Below, one piece after another: positions 22,145 through 33,793 of a stretch of 64,000 nt of DNA. The notes below the pieces were generated by a model, which saw only the letters and a program-made list of their open reading frames with translations, was not told where the DNA came from and searched no databases. The DNA comes from Cryptomeria japonica. Its lineage: Eukaryota; Streptophyta; Pinopsida; Cupressales; Cupressaceae. The DNA lies in contig NC_081406.1 of NCBI RefSeq assembly GCF_030272615.1, positions 402,828,939 through 402,892,938 of the forward strand, given 5' to 3'. Both the position numbers and the translations under genes were made by a program. Numbering within the stretch: the stretch's first letter is position 1; every line of letters starts with the position of its first letter.

Positions 22145-23731
22145 GTGTTAACCAGAAGAAGAATTAGAGAGAATTCTTGCATGATCTCCACTATTGAGCC
22201 TAGAACTACTAAGGAAGCATTTGGAGATGATCACTGGATTAAATCTATGGAGGATGAGCTTGACCAAATTGAGAAGAACAACACATGGACCCTAGTACCC
22301 AGATCGGTGAATAAAAATGTGATAGGTACTAAATGGGTATTCAGAAACAAACTGAATGAAGATGGAGTAGTAATCAGAAACAAAGCTAGATTGGTATGCA
22401 AAGGTTATGCATGGGAAGAATGAGAAGATTATGGTGAGACTTTTGCACCAGTTGCTAGATTGGAAGGTGTCAGGACTCTACTTGCATTTGCAACATATAA
22501 GGGATTAAAAGTATATCAGATAGATGTGAAGTCAACATTTTTGAATGGAATACTGGAAGAAGAAGTATACATTGAGCAGCTAGATGGTTATTCTTTGACT
22601 AATGAAATAGATATGGTGTGTAAATTGCACAAGGTACTATATGGTTTGAAGCAAGCACCGAGAGAATGGTATGAAAGACTACATTCACACCTGATGAAGA
22701 CTTGTTTTCAGAGAACTAGTGAATACAGCAACATATATCTCAAATTTGAAGGTGATAAGATACTGGTTAGTGAAGTGTTTGTGGATGATATCATATTTAG
22801 AGGCAATGATTACATGAGTGATGACTTTGCAAATGAGATGAAAAATGAATTTGAAATGTCTCTAGTGGGAGAGATAAAATTCTTTATAGGTTTGCAAATT
22901 CAGCAGATGAAGAGTGGTATTTTCATCACACAGTCTAAATATGTGAAAGAGGTATTGGAGACATTTGGAATGAGTGACTGTAAACCAGTTGGGACACCAA
23001 TGGTTATAGCTTGTAAATTTTCTAAGGAGGATGAAGCCGTATCTGTTGATGAAAAGGAGTACATGTCAATGATAGGGAAATTGCATTATGTTGTTCACAA
23101 CAGACCGGATATTGCTCATGCAATTGGTCTAGTTGCCAAATTTCAAAAGAATCCAAAGGAGACACACTTGATAGCTACCAAGAGGATATTCACATATTTG
23201 AAAGGTACTATTGACTATGGATTATGGTATCCGTATGTAGGTAACTTTGATTTGAAGGTTTATATAGATGCAGACTGGGCAAGTAATGTTGATGATAGGA
23301 AGAGGACAACCGGTGGTGCATTCTTTCTTGGAGGAAGACTTGTTTCATGGAGTAGCAAGAAGCAAAGCTGTATATCATAGTCCACTGTTGAAGCTAAGTA
23401 TGTTGCAGCGTATATGAATTGTACCCAGGCTATCTAGATGAAACACATTCTGGAAGGATTCAAGTTGAAGATTACAGATACTATAAGGATTTTATGTGAC
23501 AATACCAATGTAATTAATATCTCAAAGAACCCGATTTTGCATGCTAGAACCAAGCATATCGAACTAAAATATCATTTCCTGAGAGAAAAAGTACAAAGTA
23601 AAGATTTTTTATTGGAGCATGTATCTACAAAGGAGCAGCTAGCAGATATCTTTACTAAACCTCTACCTAAGACTACTCTTGAGTATCTTAGAGGTCAGCT
23701 AGGGGTTGTGCCCCTACATGAGGTCAATTGA
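22145..23731 (+). pseudogene. Element B reverse transcriptase and RNase H
   Basis: RT begins near 22,220 with HWIKSMEDELDQIEKNNTWT, then VIGTKWVFRNKLNEDG, one TGA, and GETFAPVARLEGVRTLLAFA. The palm motif is FVDDIIF (family YVDD) near 22,780. Connection and RNase H follow: KLHYVVHNRPDIAHAIG, IDADWASNVDDRKRTTGG (first Asp), a TAG where SQSTVEAEY is expected, and NPILHARTKHIELKYHFLRE. It ends with FTKPLPKTTLEYLRGQLGV at 23,731. There are three in-frame stops: TGA, and TAGs in a Gln and a Trp position. RT copies RNA to cDNA in the family; this copy is dead but well preserved. Confidence 0.9.
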
Positions 23732-24094
23732 GCATGATGTGGAATACATCAGTCCTAGAGCTAATTGAAGAATCTTGAAGCAAGATTGGTGTAGAGTAGA
23801 TTTATTCCACAGGAGGAGCATCAAGTTGCAGGTTGATGCTGTAGAATAGTGAAGTATGACATTTCATGTTTTACTTTCACTTTGGCATTGTTGTCAAAGG
23901 GGGAGAAGAACTATATGATTGGTGAGAAGAACCATATGATTGACAGAGAGAAGATCTATAGCCAGTTACTAGTTGAAGACATGAAGACTCTATTAAAGGA
24001 GTACATGGTAAAATGTAAACTAGGATTCCTATTCACAATCATAGTAATCAAGGGTATTGATACTTGTATTGCCATCAATGCCAAAGGGGGAGAT
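23732..24094 (+). other. Element B 3' untranslated region with two polypurine tracts
   Basis: Downstream of RNase H there is no gene. Two near-identical purine tracts occur: CAAAGGGGGAGAAGAA at 23,895-23,910 and CAAAGGGGGAGAT at 24,082-24,094, the latter directly before the LTR. The second is the PPT proper. Confidence 0.8.
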
Positions 24095-25404
24095 TGTTGG
24101 CATTTGCATGAAGATTGCATTGATGAACTTTATGTTGTCATTGATGTTAATTATAACCGGTAATGATGATGTAATAATATTGTTTTGTAACCGGTAAGTG
24201 AGCTTGTGAAGGAAACCGGTATTACTAGAGAAGAAGTGAGATCAACCGATAAACCCTACATGTTGATATGCTAAACCCTAATCGATGGAGTTTGGTGAAT
24301 CAGTTGTATTGGTTTATGATCAAATGGTGAGTAGTAATGATTATGCCACATATGCATGCTGTATGATAAGAGTTTTAAATGGTTTTTGGCACATAGAGAT
24401 AATGATTTTATCTTGGGAATGAGCAAGTTCATTGCATGTAATGAAAACCGCATGATGAGTTACAGTGTTCAATGAAGCGGTGATCAAGGAGCGTTGAAGG
24501 TTATCTTGAATGATGTGTCATGATTTCTATGTAATCCAATAGTCATACTTGAACCAATTTGTTTGTAATCTCTATGAGATCTTAGGTTTGTGATGTGTTA
24601 CCCACCTATTGTTTTGTTTATAAGGTTGATGAGTTGTTTTGTTGTAGTGTTTGCAATTTTGGTTGAATGTAAGAGTGATTGGTTGCCAAACTAGATGATG
24701 TATCTATAGTATGTGATAAGGAAGATAGGAGCATGAAAATGATTTGAACAAGCAAGTGTAGTGCTATTCAAATAGATCAAAAAACCCCTATTGCTCTCTA
24801 ACAATTACAACAGTCAAATCCCTTAACCGGGTAAGCTCTAACAAGCTTAGGGTTATCTAAATCCTCTAACTAGGTGATCCATTAACTTGGATTTCAAATC
24901 CTCTACCGAGGTTATTCCTAACAAGGTATTGATTCTAATAGGGAATTATAGTCAATCCCTTAACCGGGTGGTCCCTAACAGGATCTGTTCTTAACAGGAC
25001 TTATTATAAAGCTTTAACATTCTTGGCTCCTAACAGGGTGAACTTCAAAAGAGTTCAGAAGAGTTCAGAATACTTGTGGGTATTCATCCCCACTGTGGTT
25101 TTTCCCATTTGGGTTTCTACGTCAAAATCATTGTGTCAAGTGGTGAATGGTTTTGTGATTATGTTTGATATGGTTAATTTGCTTAACTACTAAATTCACT
25201 TAGTTATGATATGATGACCGACAACAATTTGAAATGAGCTTTTACTTTGGTCAATAAAGTATTTGGATGTTTTGGTTAAATGGTTTGTGAGTTTCAGAAT
25301 TGTTTTACTATTTTTTTGTTATGACAGTTAACCGGTTTACTTGACAATGATATTGCAAATTGATAGTTCAGTGTTTGAACTAGTCAGTTCTGAGTTCGAC
25401 TTGA
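24095..25404 (+). repeat. Element B 3' LTR, truncated
   Basis: Matches the 5' LTR from TGTTGGCATT to about 25,404 and lacks the last 120 or so bases, including CTGATTCACC. At the break the word TTGATAGTTCAGTGT occurs twice, 40 bases apart (25,361 and 25,401), and the second copy runs into ATGTATGTATG. This looks like a slippage or repair duplication at the microsatellite edge. Confidence 0.85.
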
Positions 25405-25415
25405 TAGTTCAGTGT

Positions 25416-25429
25416 ATGTATGTATGTAT

Positions 25430-25486
<57 letters not shown>

Positions 25487-25753
25487 CATCTATATATGCA
25501 AATATATATATATACATATAGACATATACATATACATATATATATACATATACATATATATACATATATATATATACATATATATATATACATATATATA
25601 TATACATATATATATGTATATATATATGTATATATACATATATATATGTACATATATACATATATGTATATATATGTGTGTGTATGTGTATATATATGTA
25701 TATATGTACATATATATACACATATACACACACATACACACACACATATACAA

Positions 25754-25786
<33 letters not shown>

Positions 25787-25788
25787 TG

Positions 25789-25833
<45 letters not shown>

Positions 25834-25838
25834 ATATA
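25416..25838. repeat. Microsatellite 1: (TATG), (CA), (TA/TG) mixtures
   Basis: Pure and mixed dinucleotide and tetranucleotide repeats, including (CA)n near 25,432-25,480, (TATG)n near 25,757-25,790 and TATATG hexamers near 25,792-25,830. Long open frames of Tyr/Ile/Val/Cys/His/Thr in all frames are by-products. Confidence 0.95.
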
Positions 25839-26206
25839 TGTTTTTGGCAATTTGGAGGAATTGATTATGTGTTGCATTGATGTTTGTCATTGATGTCAAC
25901 ACTAGCTTGTTTGGTTGTCTACCGGGTTCCAATAGAGTGGTTGGATTGTGATGTTGATCTAGAGACTATCTTCGGTAGTCTTTGGTATGTTCAGTTTGGT
26001 GGAATTGGTTTGGTTTGGTCATTCATGTGCATTCCACATTCAGTTGGTTCAAGATTTGGTGATCTGGAAGCTATCATATATTCTAGTAAGCCTTTTGGTT
26101 ACCGGTAAGGGTTTTACCAGCAAAGATTTGTTGAAGATCTTTTGATGGATTTAATAAGTCATGTTGGTACAACTTTTAGAAGGTTCTAAGGATGATGATG
26201 GTTATC

Positions 26207-26211
26207 ATGTT
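26207..26211. repeat. Target site duplication of C, left copy (ATGTT)
   Basis: ATGTT directly before the TG of the left LTR of C; the same five bases follow the right LTR at 32,902-32,906. Confidence 0.9.
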
Positions 26212-27018
26212 TGTTAGGATTAATGACAATCCCAAATATACTAAGAGGGGGGGGTGAATCAGTATCTGACTGGTTAGCAGAATATTTAACCTTATTAAGA
26301 ACTTTGCATTCCAAAACAGTGTAGCGGAAAATAAGAATTAATGCAGTAAATAGGAACAATAAAGACAACATAGAAAACACACCATAACACAATATGTTAA
26401 TGAGGAAACCCAGTGCAGGAAAAACCTCTGTGGGATTTGTGGCCCACAATATTCACTCACTGGCCAATGAATAAATATTACTTACAATGAGGGGTCTGCA
26501 CATACAAGAAGGCCAACTGCCTAGAGATCACTACTCAATAAGAGTCACACTAACTACAAAAGTAGATTATGAAATCTAATACAATGTACTGCTTCAAATC
26601 AGCATCAACTATGCTAGGTTCAATACTAGTTTAAGCTCATTCTATAACCAAAACCTTCACTGTCAATTATATCTCCTTATACAAAATATCATCCATATAT
26701 TCTCTCCATGCATACTACCTTTCTACTCAAAATGACCTATAAGATCTCATACATATATATGAGTCTTTTACAATATGTCATGTTGGCTTTACAAAATATA
26801 ATTACAATTAAATACAATAAACAAAAGTTTATTGCCTATCGGCTGGGGTGTTGGTATGCATTGTTGCCGCTGTCGGTGAAGTGTCTGTCGGTGTATGTAG
26901 ATGTCTCTGCCAGTGTCGGTGCCTGTCGGTGGCTTACCAGATGAATACCAAAATATTGCCAGATGGTTGCCATCAATGACAACACCAACTATTCTCATAA
27001 GAGTGTACAATGCCAACA
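26212..27018 (-). repeat. Element C 3' LTR (807 bp)
   Basis: On plus it begins TGTTAGGATTAATGAC and ends ACAATGCCAACA. It matches 32,097-32,901 over its full length with scattered changes. A minus-strand TATA-like TGTATAAGGAG lies near 26,678. Confidence 0.95.
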
Positions 27019-27221
27019 ATCTCCCCTGGCATTGATGGCAACACTCATGAGAAAAATCCAAAAACTATTTCCAAAAAGTGAAGTCCAAAAAGTTACCAAA
27101 AAGATGTGCTCCTCCTGAGCAAGTGATCTCCTATGATTAATCATTTTTCTTTGTCCACTACTCCCCCTTTGACATCAATGACAAAAAGGTTGTCAAAAAT
27201 TGTCAAACGAGTCCAAAAATT
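27019..27221 (-). other. Element C 3' UTR with two polypurine tracts
   Basis: Minus-strand CCAGGGGAGAT (27,019-27,029) directly precedes the LTR. A second tract, GTCAAAGGGGGAGTAG (about 27,158-27,173), lies 130 bases upstream. The doubled arrangement is the same as in element B. Confidence 0.75.
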
Positions 27222-30200
27222 TCACCTCAAATTTTGTAACTGGTTGGTTACAATCTGAAATATGTCTGCCAAAACCAAATTTAGACTCTGCATGAATCTA
27301 TTATTGTCATTCAGGGTTGCCTCAGTCTGTTGGATCATTCTGGTGAGATGATGCATGTGCTCTTTTGGTGATATTTCTCCTTGAAGTAATGCCTTAGAGA
27401 TTTCATTTCTTAGAGAGATAAGATTGTCCAACTTGGGACCAAGTTTATACTTAAGTTCTTTGGCATTAGCCTTAATCCTTCCCTTCTCTTTCTCAAATTT
27501 CTCTAGTTTCTCCTCAAAACCTACTATTTCCTGCTCAATAACTAGTATAGGTTCGGATAAACCAATTATGTTATCAGCTATGTCATCTATTTCTTTCTGT
27601 ACTTTGCTTATTTCCTTTTCAATGTCCTTTGTCAAAAGATGTGGTTTGCATGTTTCTCTATACAACTCTTTATATTCCAAAATTGTAGTGTTCAGTGTCG
27701 GTAAAAGTGTATTCATGTGTTATGTGCACTTCTTTATTGTATCCTCAAAGAATTTATCCTTCTCCTTTTCAACTTTCTCTTTGAATGTGTCATCATTCAC
27801 CTTATCAACTGTTATTACATTGTCAGTAATGAATTTGGACAATGTGTCCAATTTACCTAAAGAATCCTTTACATGATCAATGTTACATTTTGGTGCAATC
27901 AATTTAAGAATTGGTATCGTGTCATCAATTTCCTTGTAAGCCAATGCATTACAGTCAGTTGTCTTCTTGATAGTGTCCAGGAGTACCTCTGTTACATTAG
28001 TAGGTCTGAATTCACTTGATGAAGTCTCGGATGTCTGACCAACTACCTTAATTACCTATGTGCTTCCAACATTTGTGATAATTTTGCTTGTGTTAACCTC
28101 TGGTGGATCAGTCTGAGTTTGCATTTCAACCAGTAAAGGTTTGTCTAATTGTTTAGGTATCTCAGTGATTATCGGTTTCACTACCTTAATATGTACCTTT
28201 GCCTATGTAGGTTTCTCTGTGTGCTCAAATGTCGGTATCTCAGTAGGTTTCTCTGTGCCAGCATCTATACCTTCAGTATTCATTCTAGTATCCAATGGTT
28301 TCTCTATTTGTAATGTTTGCTCTGTTGGGATCTCAACCTCAATAGTCTATGTTGGTTTATCAGCAATGTTGCCACTGTCAACATTATCATCCTTAGCCTT
28401 TGTACCGTCCTTATCCACAACAATATTCACTTCCTGAGTGTCTACATTCATGGTGAATAGTATTTCAGATTCAAGATTAGTGTTATCATGTGTGACACCT
28501 TCACTTTCAGTAACTGGTGGATCATCAGTATGTACTGATGCAGTATCCAAAGGTGGTGGAAAATTCCTAGTTATCTTGATGTTTGATATTCGACCAACTT
28601 TACCTTTCCCTTTGTTCTTATCCTTCTGATAAACTTTGAATGTTTTCTTTGGTCAGTTCGATTCCTCTTGTTTTTCCTTTTCCACAAAGAAGATATCCCA
28701 TTTATCAGTAGTCTCCTCTACAATCTCATTTACTCTTACTTGCCGGTAACCACTAGCAAAAATGGATTTGTTAGCCACAAATCAGTTCATCAATCTCCTC
28801 TTTTGAGTTAACCGGATGTACAGCTAGAATTATTTCAACTTTAAGTTTCTTGTCCAATTCCATCACTGCAATCCTCTTTGCATCTAACCTTCTATATAGT
28901 TCATTAGTCAAGTCATCCACAACTTCAATTAAAACTTTCTTGTATATATCCAGATGTAAAATTATATTGTTTTCAATGATTTCCTTGTCTAAATAATTGA
29001 ATGTGTTATATAATTTACTCACATTAGCCAAATTGCCATCATCAGTTATTTCATTCAACAAAGTAATCAATGGAGGTATGACCAGTTTCTGTTTCTTCTT
29101 GGGAGTTAGTTTCTTAGTTGGTTGCCTTACTTCTTGTTGTTTCTTCCTTAAGGTCCTTGTTCTTTTGGGTGGAGGAGAGGGTACCGGTGAAGGTTTTCTC
29201 TTCCTTTCAACTCTTTTTAATTCAACTGGTATCTCACTGTCAAAAGATGTGCCAACCGGTGAAATTTGTGCCTCCTGTTGTAGTCCTTCCAACTCACTAG
29301 CCATTATACCAGTAATGTTCATAACATTTTCTTTGATTTCTTGTACCTGCTTTAATGCATCTCTTATATATTTTTCTCTTCTCTTCCTTTGCTTCATTGT
29401 TTTCACATCACTTTCAATTGTTTCTACACTACCAAAAACTTCTTCTGTTAGTTCTCTTGGTGCATCTAACAAAGTTTTTGCATAAGTCCCAATAATGTTG
29501 AGATCTACCTCATAACCCATTTCAGTTACCCATACAGTTCTAGGAAGTATAGGTTACATCCATGTCTCATCCTTTTTTATGACAAAATAGATTTCTTTGT
29601 CATATCTATCCACTACACCTTGCGGTAATCTTTCTCTAGTTTTCATTATAGCTTGAAAAACTTTAAAGTATTCAGTTATGTTGTTGTCCTTAGCAGTTCC
29701 CATGCCAGTGAAAGCTTCTTGTAATTGTTTTCCTACCGGTATGTCATATCCAAAGTCTTTCTGTCCTATATCGGGGATTTCCTTTGTGAAATACAACATT
29801 AAGCATACTAAAATATTACCAAAACAAAATGTCCCTTTCTTGTCTCCTTTAATCTTTTTCAAATTATCTATGAGTTCATCTTTCAGCCATTCACACACAT
29901 CTATTTTTGCATTGTTGTTGACCATTTCATAAGCACTATTAATGTAAAGACTAGAAACCGAATTAAGTCTGTTTGCATGTGTAGTCTTGTAACCAAGTAT
30001 CATACTTATGAATCTCACATTGATGTCCTTGATGTCATTCACTCTTAGTGATCTACTATCTGATGTTTCTCCAGTTAGGGTCATTACCTTTGTTGTTAAG
30101 AACTTTCTTTGTTTTGTCTGGTCTGCTGCCAGTTGAGGCTAAACCTGTTATTGCCCTAATTGCTTGCCGAGTGAATTTGCAGACAGAGTCCAACCATAGA

Positions 30201-30568
30201 AATTCTCCATGTGCCCTACTTAGGACAATTCTCACTACTTCTTCCAAAAATTCAAGGATATTCAATATTTCAACAAAACCTAAAGTCTCCACAATCTTGT
30301 GCTCGGGTTTGACAGTGCCATTTTCATCACAAATTACGATTCTAAACATTTTTAACAATTCCTTAGAACCTAATTCTTCAATGTTGCAATGAATATATAT
30401 CCTAGGGTCTTCAGCATAAGCTACACCTTTAGGAATCTTTGAAAATGCTCCTATGGAATCATATTGCTTAGCTACTTGAGGAATAATTTTAAACACAGGC
30501 CTAGGGCATTTTACGTTTTCCACAATAGTAGGGTTCGCAATAAATTTAGGAGCAGAAGAAGAAGCCAT
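27222..30568 (-). pseudogene. Element C second gene: unknown large protein, about 1,110 codons
   Basis: ATG at 30,568 (MASSSAPKFIANPTIVENVK). The N-terminal globular part includes YDSIGAFSKIPKGVAYAEDP, HGEFLWLDSVCKFTRQAIRA, DVCEWLKDELIDNLKKIKGD and FGNILVCLMLYFTKE. Then come helices, a basic Pro/Lys/Arg stretch (RKRKPSPVPSPPPKRTRT), a Thr/Pro/Glu-rich linker (28,050-28,700), and a C-terminal coiled coil (27,222-27,716). A frameshift lies near 30,060 and another near 28,780; stops include one at 29,554 and one at 27,720. Order and several segments resemble the gene at 60,554-64,000. I do not know its function. A 300-base non-coding gap separates it from the gag-like gene. Confidence 0.6.
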
Positions 30569-30872
30569 TTGAAAAATACCTTTAGCTTCCTGATAATGTC
30601 TGAATTCTTGAAAGAAATCGCTTCACACCTTCGCTTTGAATGCCTTCACTTAGATTTCACGCTCTCTACTAATTTGAATGCTCGGTGAATCAAAAATGAG
30701 GGAAAAATGATGATTTATAATGACTTTTCTTTCAACAACTGCATTAAATGCTCGTCGGTTAAGTGAAAACTTAACACATCTGTTGGTAAAGAAGAAATCT
30801 ATCTTCTCACCATCAATCGAGGGTAATCTGCATGATATTCAATTTGTTGCAATACCCCCAAAGGGTTACTTC
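30569..30872. other. Non-coding gap between the two genes of C
   Basis: Many stops in all frames. It serves as leader of the second gene, and I see nothing else in it. Confidence 0.5.
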
Positions 30873-32040
30873 TCAGTTGGATGAAGAATCTCCTACCGGT
30901 GGAGTAATACTCTGTTCTACCAGTGAAGAAATAGTCTCATCAACATTCTGATCTATCTTCCTAATCCATTGTTTTGAAAATTTTTGCTTTACCTCATCTA
31001 CCTTTTCTTTGCCTTTCAAACTGGGTCCTTTATTATTTGTCGGTGAAGTATTTCTTCTATAAAATTTTGCAATATGTCCAATTTTGTTACAAGGATAACA
31101 AGTCACATTATTCTTGTCCAATTTTGTTACAAGGATAACAAGTCACATTATTCTTGTGAATATATTTTCCATATCCTATGCCGGTTTGTGTTCTGCATTG
31201 ATTAGATAAGTGCCCAGATCTTCCACAAACATAACATCTCACATTCATTCTGCAATTTTCTAAATTATGACCAATTTTGTTGCATTTGGAACATTTACCA
31301 GTGGGGGCATTAATGTTCTGATTGTTTCTAAATCTACACTGATTTTCTCTATGACCATACTTGTTATAGTTAAAGCATTTCCTAGTAAATTTGTAAGCAT
31401 TAGGTTGTCTTACCTGTTTACTGTGATCATGATTATTTGCAGTACTGAAACTTTCTCCAACTTCAAATCCAAGTCCATTAATATCTCCATTAGGTTTCTG
31501 ACTTTTCAGTATATCATCAAGTTCCTCTGAACTTTTCTTGAATTTCTCTTTGTGTTGATTTGCAGTAGCCAACTCATTTTTCAGAATTCATTTTTATCTC
31601 ATAAGTTCAGTTTTATCATGTTGCATGTGAATCAAATCTATCTTCAACATATCATTTTCATGACTAAGTCTTAGATTTTCATTTCCAACATCATTGAGTT
31701 TCCTAGTCAAGTCATCTTCATTCTTCTTCCTATCTTCAATGTCTTTACAAAACCTCATAGTCATATCTTGCATTTCATTCTTCATAGTACTATTTTCTTG
31801 TCTCAACTTGTTCACAAGTTCATTAAGAGTTTCCTTTTCATCATTATCATTCTGCATCTTCTCATGAAGTTCTTTTCTTTTATTTTGAGCTATAGTAAGA
31901 TTCTCTTAAAGTCCTTGAATGAATTCATGTGCAGTCCTTAGGTCATCTTCAAGTTTTATATTCTTCAACTTCTCTGCATCATAGTCAACAAGAGATCCTT
32001 CCAATTGTTTTCTTAAGTTCTCCATCTGTATCGGCGTCAG
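30873..32040 (-). pseudogene. Element C gag-like protein: coiled coil and four zinc knuckles
   Basis: From about 32,020 the minus strand reads MENLRKQLEGSLVDYDAEKL, then long Glu/Lys/Asn helices (31,594-31,857: NELVNKLRQENSTMKNEMQD, RKKNEDDLTRKLNDVGNENL). After a frameshift comes a zinc-knuckle region: CFNYNKYGHRENQC (second Cys lost), CSKCNKIGHNLENC, CYVCGRSGHLSNQC and CYPCNKIGHIAKFY. A 40-bp tandem duplication at 31,076-31,155 repeats the start of the last knuckle and shifts the frame. The capsid N-terminus of copia gag is missing: the coding begins only about 70 bases after the PBS. A role in packing RNA is inferred from the knuckles. Confidence 0.7.
31076..31155. repeat. 40-bp perfect tandem duplication
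   Basis: Units 31,076-31,115 and 31,116-31,155 are identical (start GTCCAATTTTGTTACAAGGA). This is a recent slippage, and it breaks the frame in the fourth zinc knuckle. Confidence 0.9.
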
Positions 32041-32081
32041 AATCTTCCTCAAGCTGTTAGGCTTTTGAAAATAGAGGACCA

Positions 32082-32094
32082 GGTTTTGATACCA
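32082..32094 (-). other. Element C primer binding site
   Basis: Minus strand TGGTATCAAAACC, two bases from the LTR end CTAACA. It is the initiator-Met type PBS with changes after the eighth base. Confidence 0.8.
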
Positions 32095-32096
32095 AT

Positions 32097-32901
32097 TGTT
32101 AGGATTAATGACTGTCCCAAAGATACTGAGAGGGGGGGTGAATCAGTATCTGACTGGTTAGTAGAATATTTAACCTTATTAAGAACTTTGCATTCCAAAA
32201 TAGTGTACCGACAAATAAGAATTAATGCAGTAAATGGGAACAATATAGACAACATAGAAAACACACCATAACACAAGATGTTTAACGAGGAAACCTAGTG
32301 TGGGAAAAACCTCGGTGGGATTTGTGACCCACAATATTCACTCATTGGCCAATGAATAAATATTACTTACAATGAGGGGCCTAAACATGCAGGATGGCCA
32401 ACTTCCTAGAGCTCACTGCTCAATAAGAGTCACACTGACTACAAAAGTGGATTATGAAATCCAATACAATGTACTACTTCAAATCAGCATCAACTATGCC
32501 ACGTTCTGTACTGGTTTAAGCTCATTCTATAACCAAAACCTTCATTGTCAACTATATCTCCTTATATAAAATATCATCCATATATTCTCTCCATGCATAC
32601 TACCTTTCTACTCAAAATGACCTATAAGATCTCATACATATATGAGTCTTTTACAATATGCCATGTCGGCTTTACAAAAGATAATTACAATTAAATACAA
32701 TAAACAAAAGTTTATTCCCTATCGGTTGGGGTGTCGGAATACATTGTTGCCATTGTCGGTGAAGTATCTACCAGTGTATGTAGATGTTTATGCTGGTGCT
32801 GGTGCTTGTCGGTGGCTTACCAGATGAATGCCAGAAGGTTGGCAGATGGCTACCATCAATGAAAATACCAACTATTCTCATATGAGTCTATAATGACAAC
32901 A
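32097..32901 (-). repeat. Element C 5' LTR (805 bp)
   Basis: Partner of 26,212-27,018; begins TGTTAGGATTAATGAC on plus and ends AATGACAACA. Followed by ATGTT, the right target copy at 32,902-32,906. Confidence 0.95.
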
Positions 32902-32906
32902 ATGTT
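32902..32906. repeat. Target site duplication of C, right copy (ATGTT)
   Basis: Same five bases as 26,207-26,211. D continues directly after it. Confidence 0.9.
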
Positions 32907-33720
32907 TGTGTTCCAATTGATCGGTGGTGTTGCATTTGGCTTATGGCGACTATTTTAGGTCTGGTGCTATTATGTGTTATTCTCCTAAGTTATGGACCGG
33001 TTTATGTAACGTGTTGGTGGATGCTCCTGATGCGTTACCGGTTGGATTTATTGTTTGGTTAATGTTGTTTTGGTCTTAGGCCAACTTGGGTTGTCATTGT
33101 AATGGATTTGTTGTATTATCTTTTAGGTGGCCGACCTAATTGTTTAGGTCTCGGGTTTGTATAAATATGATGTAAGATCTTTTTTGTAGATAATGGTCAT
33201 GGGTTATGGGATTATCTGTGTATAAAGTTGTAATCATATGCAGAGGATTTGGTCGATCATAGGTGATTAAATTGGGTTTGTGTAAGAGGTTTAAGACCTC
33301 TGGTATTGAGCTTAACTAGAACTGTACTCAAGCATTGGAGATGTTATTCTTGTAGTTCACTCTTCTTTCCAGATTGTAGTCTGAATATTTCTTGTAGTCA
33401 GTGAGACTCCTTTTGTGATGAGCAGTGCGCTCTAGGTTGTTGGCCTTCTTGCATGTGCAGCCCCCTTATATGTAATATTTATTCATCTGATCAGTGGATA
33501 GATATTATGGGTCTCCAATCCCACCATGGTTTTTCCTCTTTGAGGTTTTCCACGTACAACTCTGTGGTGTTATGGTGTCCATCTTTGTGGTTGCATTATT
33601 ACTTCTTGTTATTTTATTTTATGCATACTGTTTGCTAAGTTGTTGTGCTAATACGGTTGAAATTAATAATTCTAGGAGAACACTGATTCACCCCCCCTCT
33701 CAGTGTTCTTGGACTCCAAC

Positions 33721-33721
<1 letters not shown>

Positions 33722-33754
<33 letters not shown>

Positions 33755-33793
33755 ATAGGTATATAAATGTATATATATATGTGTATATATATG
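33722..33793. repeat. Microsatellite 2: TATATG hexamers
   Basis: Short TA/TG run between the end of D and the start of A. With microsatellites 1 and 3 it probably formed a single tract before D and A inserted. Confidence 0.9.

Larger units (their letters stand above)
18277..25404 (+). mobile_element. Element B: Ty1/copia retrotransposon, decayed
   Basis: Two LTRs starting TGTTGGCATTTG flank gag, protease, integrase, RT and RNase H in the copia order, with an initiator-Met PBS and a PPT. Stops, frameshifts and an integrase deletion make it inactive. The 3' LTR lacks its last part and runs into a microsatellite. The left flank is AACTA; the right-hand target copy is lost. Confidence 0.9.
26212..32901 (-). 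mobile_element. Element C: non-autonomous copia-like element with an unknown gene
   Basis: Complete insertion with two LTRs (805-807 bp), a 5-bp duplication ATGTT, a PBS and a PPT, in minus orientation. The internal 5 kb encodes a gag-like coiled coil with zinc knuckles and a long second gene of unknown function; protease, integrase and RT motifs are absent. It must depend on another element for copying. LTR ends and PBS agree with copia-type elements, and the LTR shares CTGATTCACCCCCCCTCT with B and D. Confidence 0.9.
25839..33721 (+). mobile_element. Element D: solo copia-type LTR split by element C
   Basis: The two pieces 25,839-26,211 and 32,907-33,721 together make about 1,190 bases starting TGTTTTTGGC and ending GGACTCCAACA. 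They have a TATA box (TATAAATA at about 33,160-33,167) and, near the end, CTGATTCACCCCCCCTCTCAGT, like the LTRs of B and C. No internal region or second LTR is present, so it is a solo LTR left by recombination. It lies in the microsatellite: TATATATA on the left and TATGTATATG on the right. No clean target duplication can be seen in such DNA. Confidence 0.75.

Noticed and set aside
23849-24163. Plus-strand frame of 104 codons after RNase H of B
   Set aside because: It spans both polypurine tracts and the start of the LTR, so it cannot be a separate gene; 3' untranslated sequence.
25341-25932. Long open frames on both strands rich in Tyr, Ile, Val, His, Thr and Cys
   Set aside because: They are translations of the TA/TG/CA microsatellite and open in several frames at once; no start context or domain.
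28141-29485. Plus-strand frames with hydrophobic Ser/Phe-rich sequence opposite the C gene
   Set aside because: Antisense shadows of a Lys/Glu/Asp-rich minus-strand gene; such shadows are always Phe/Leu/Ser-rich.
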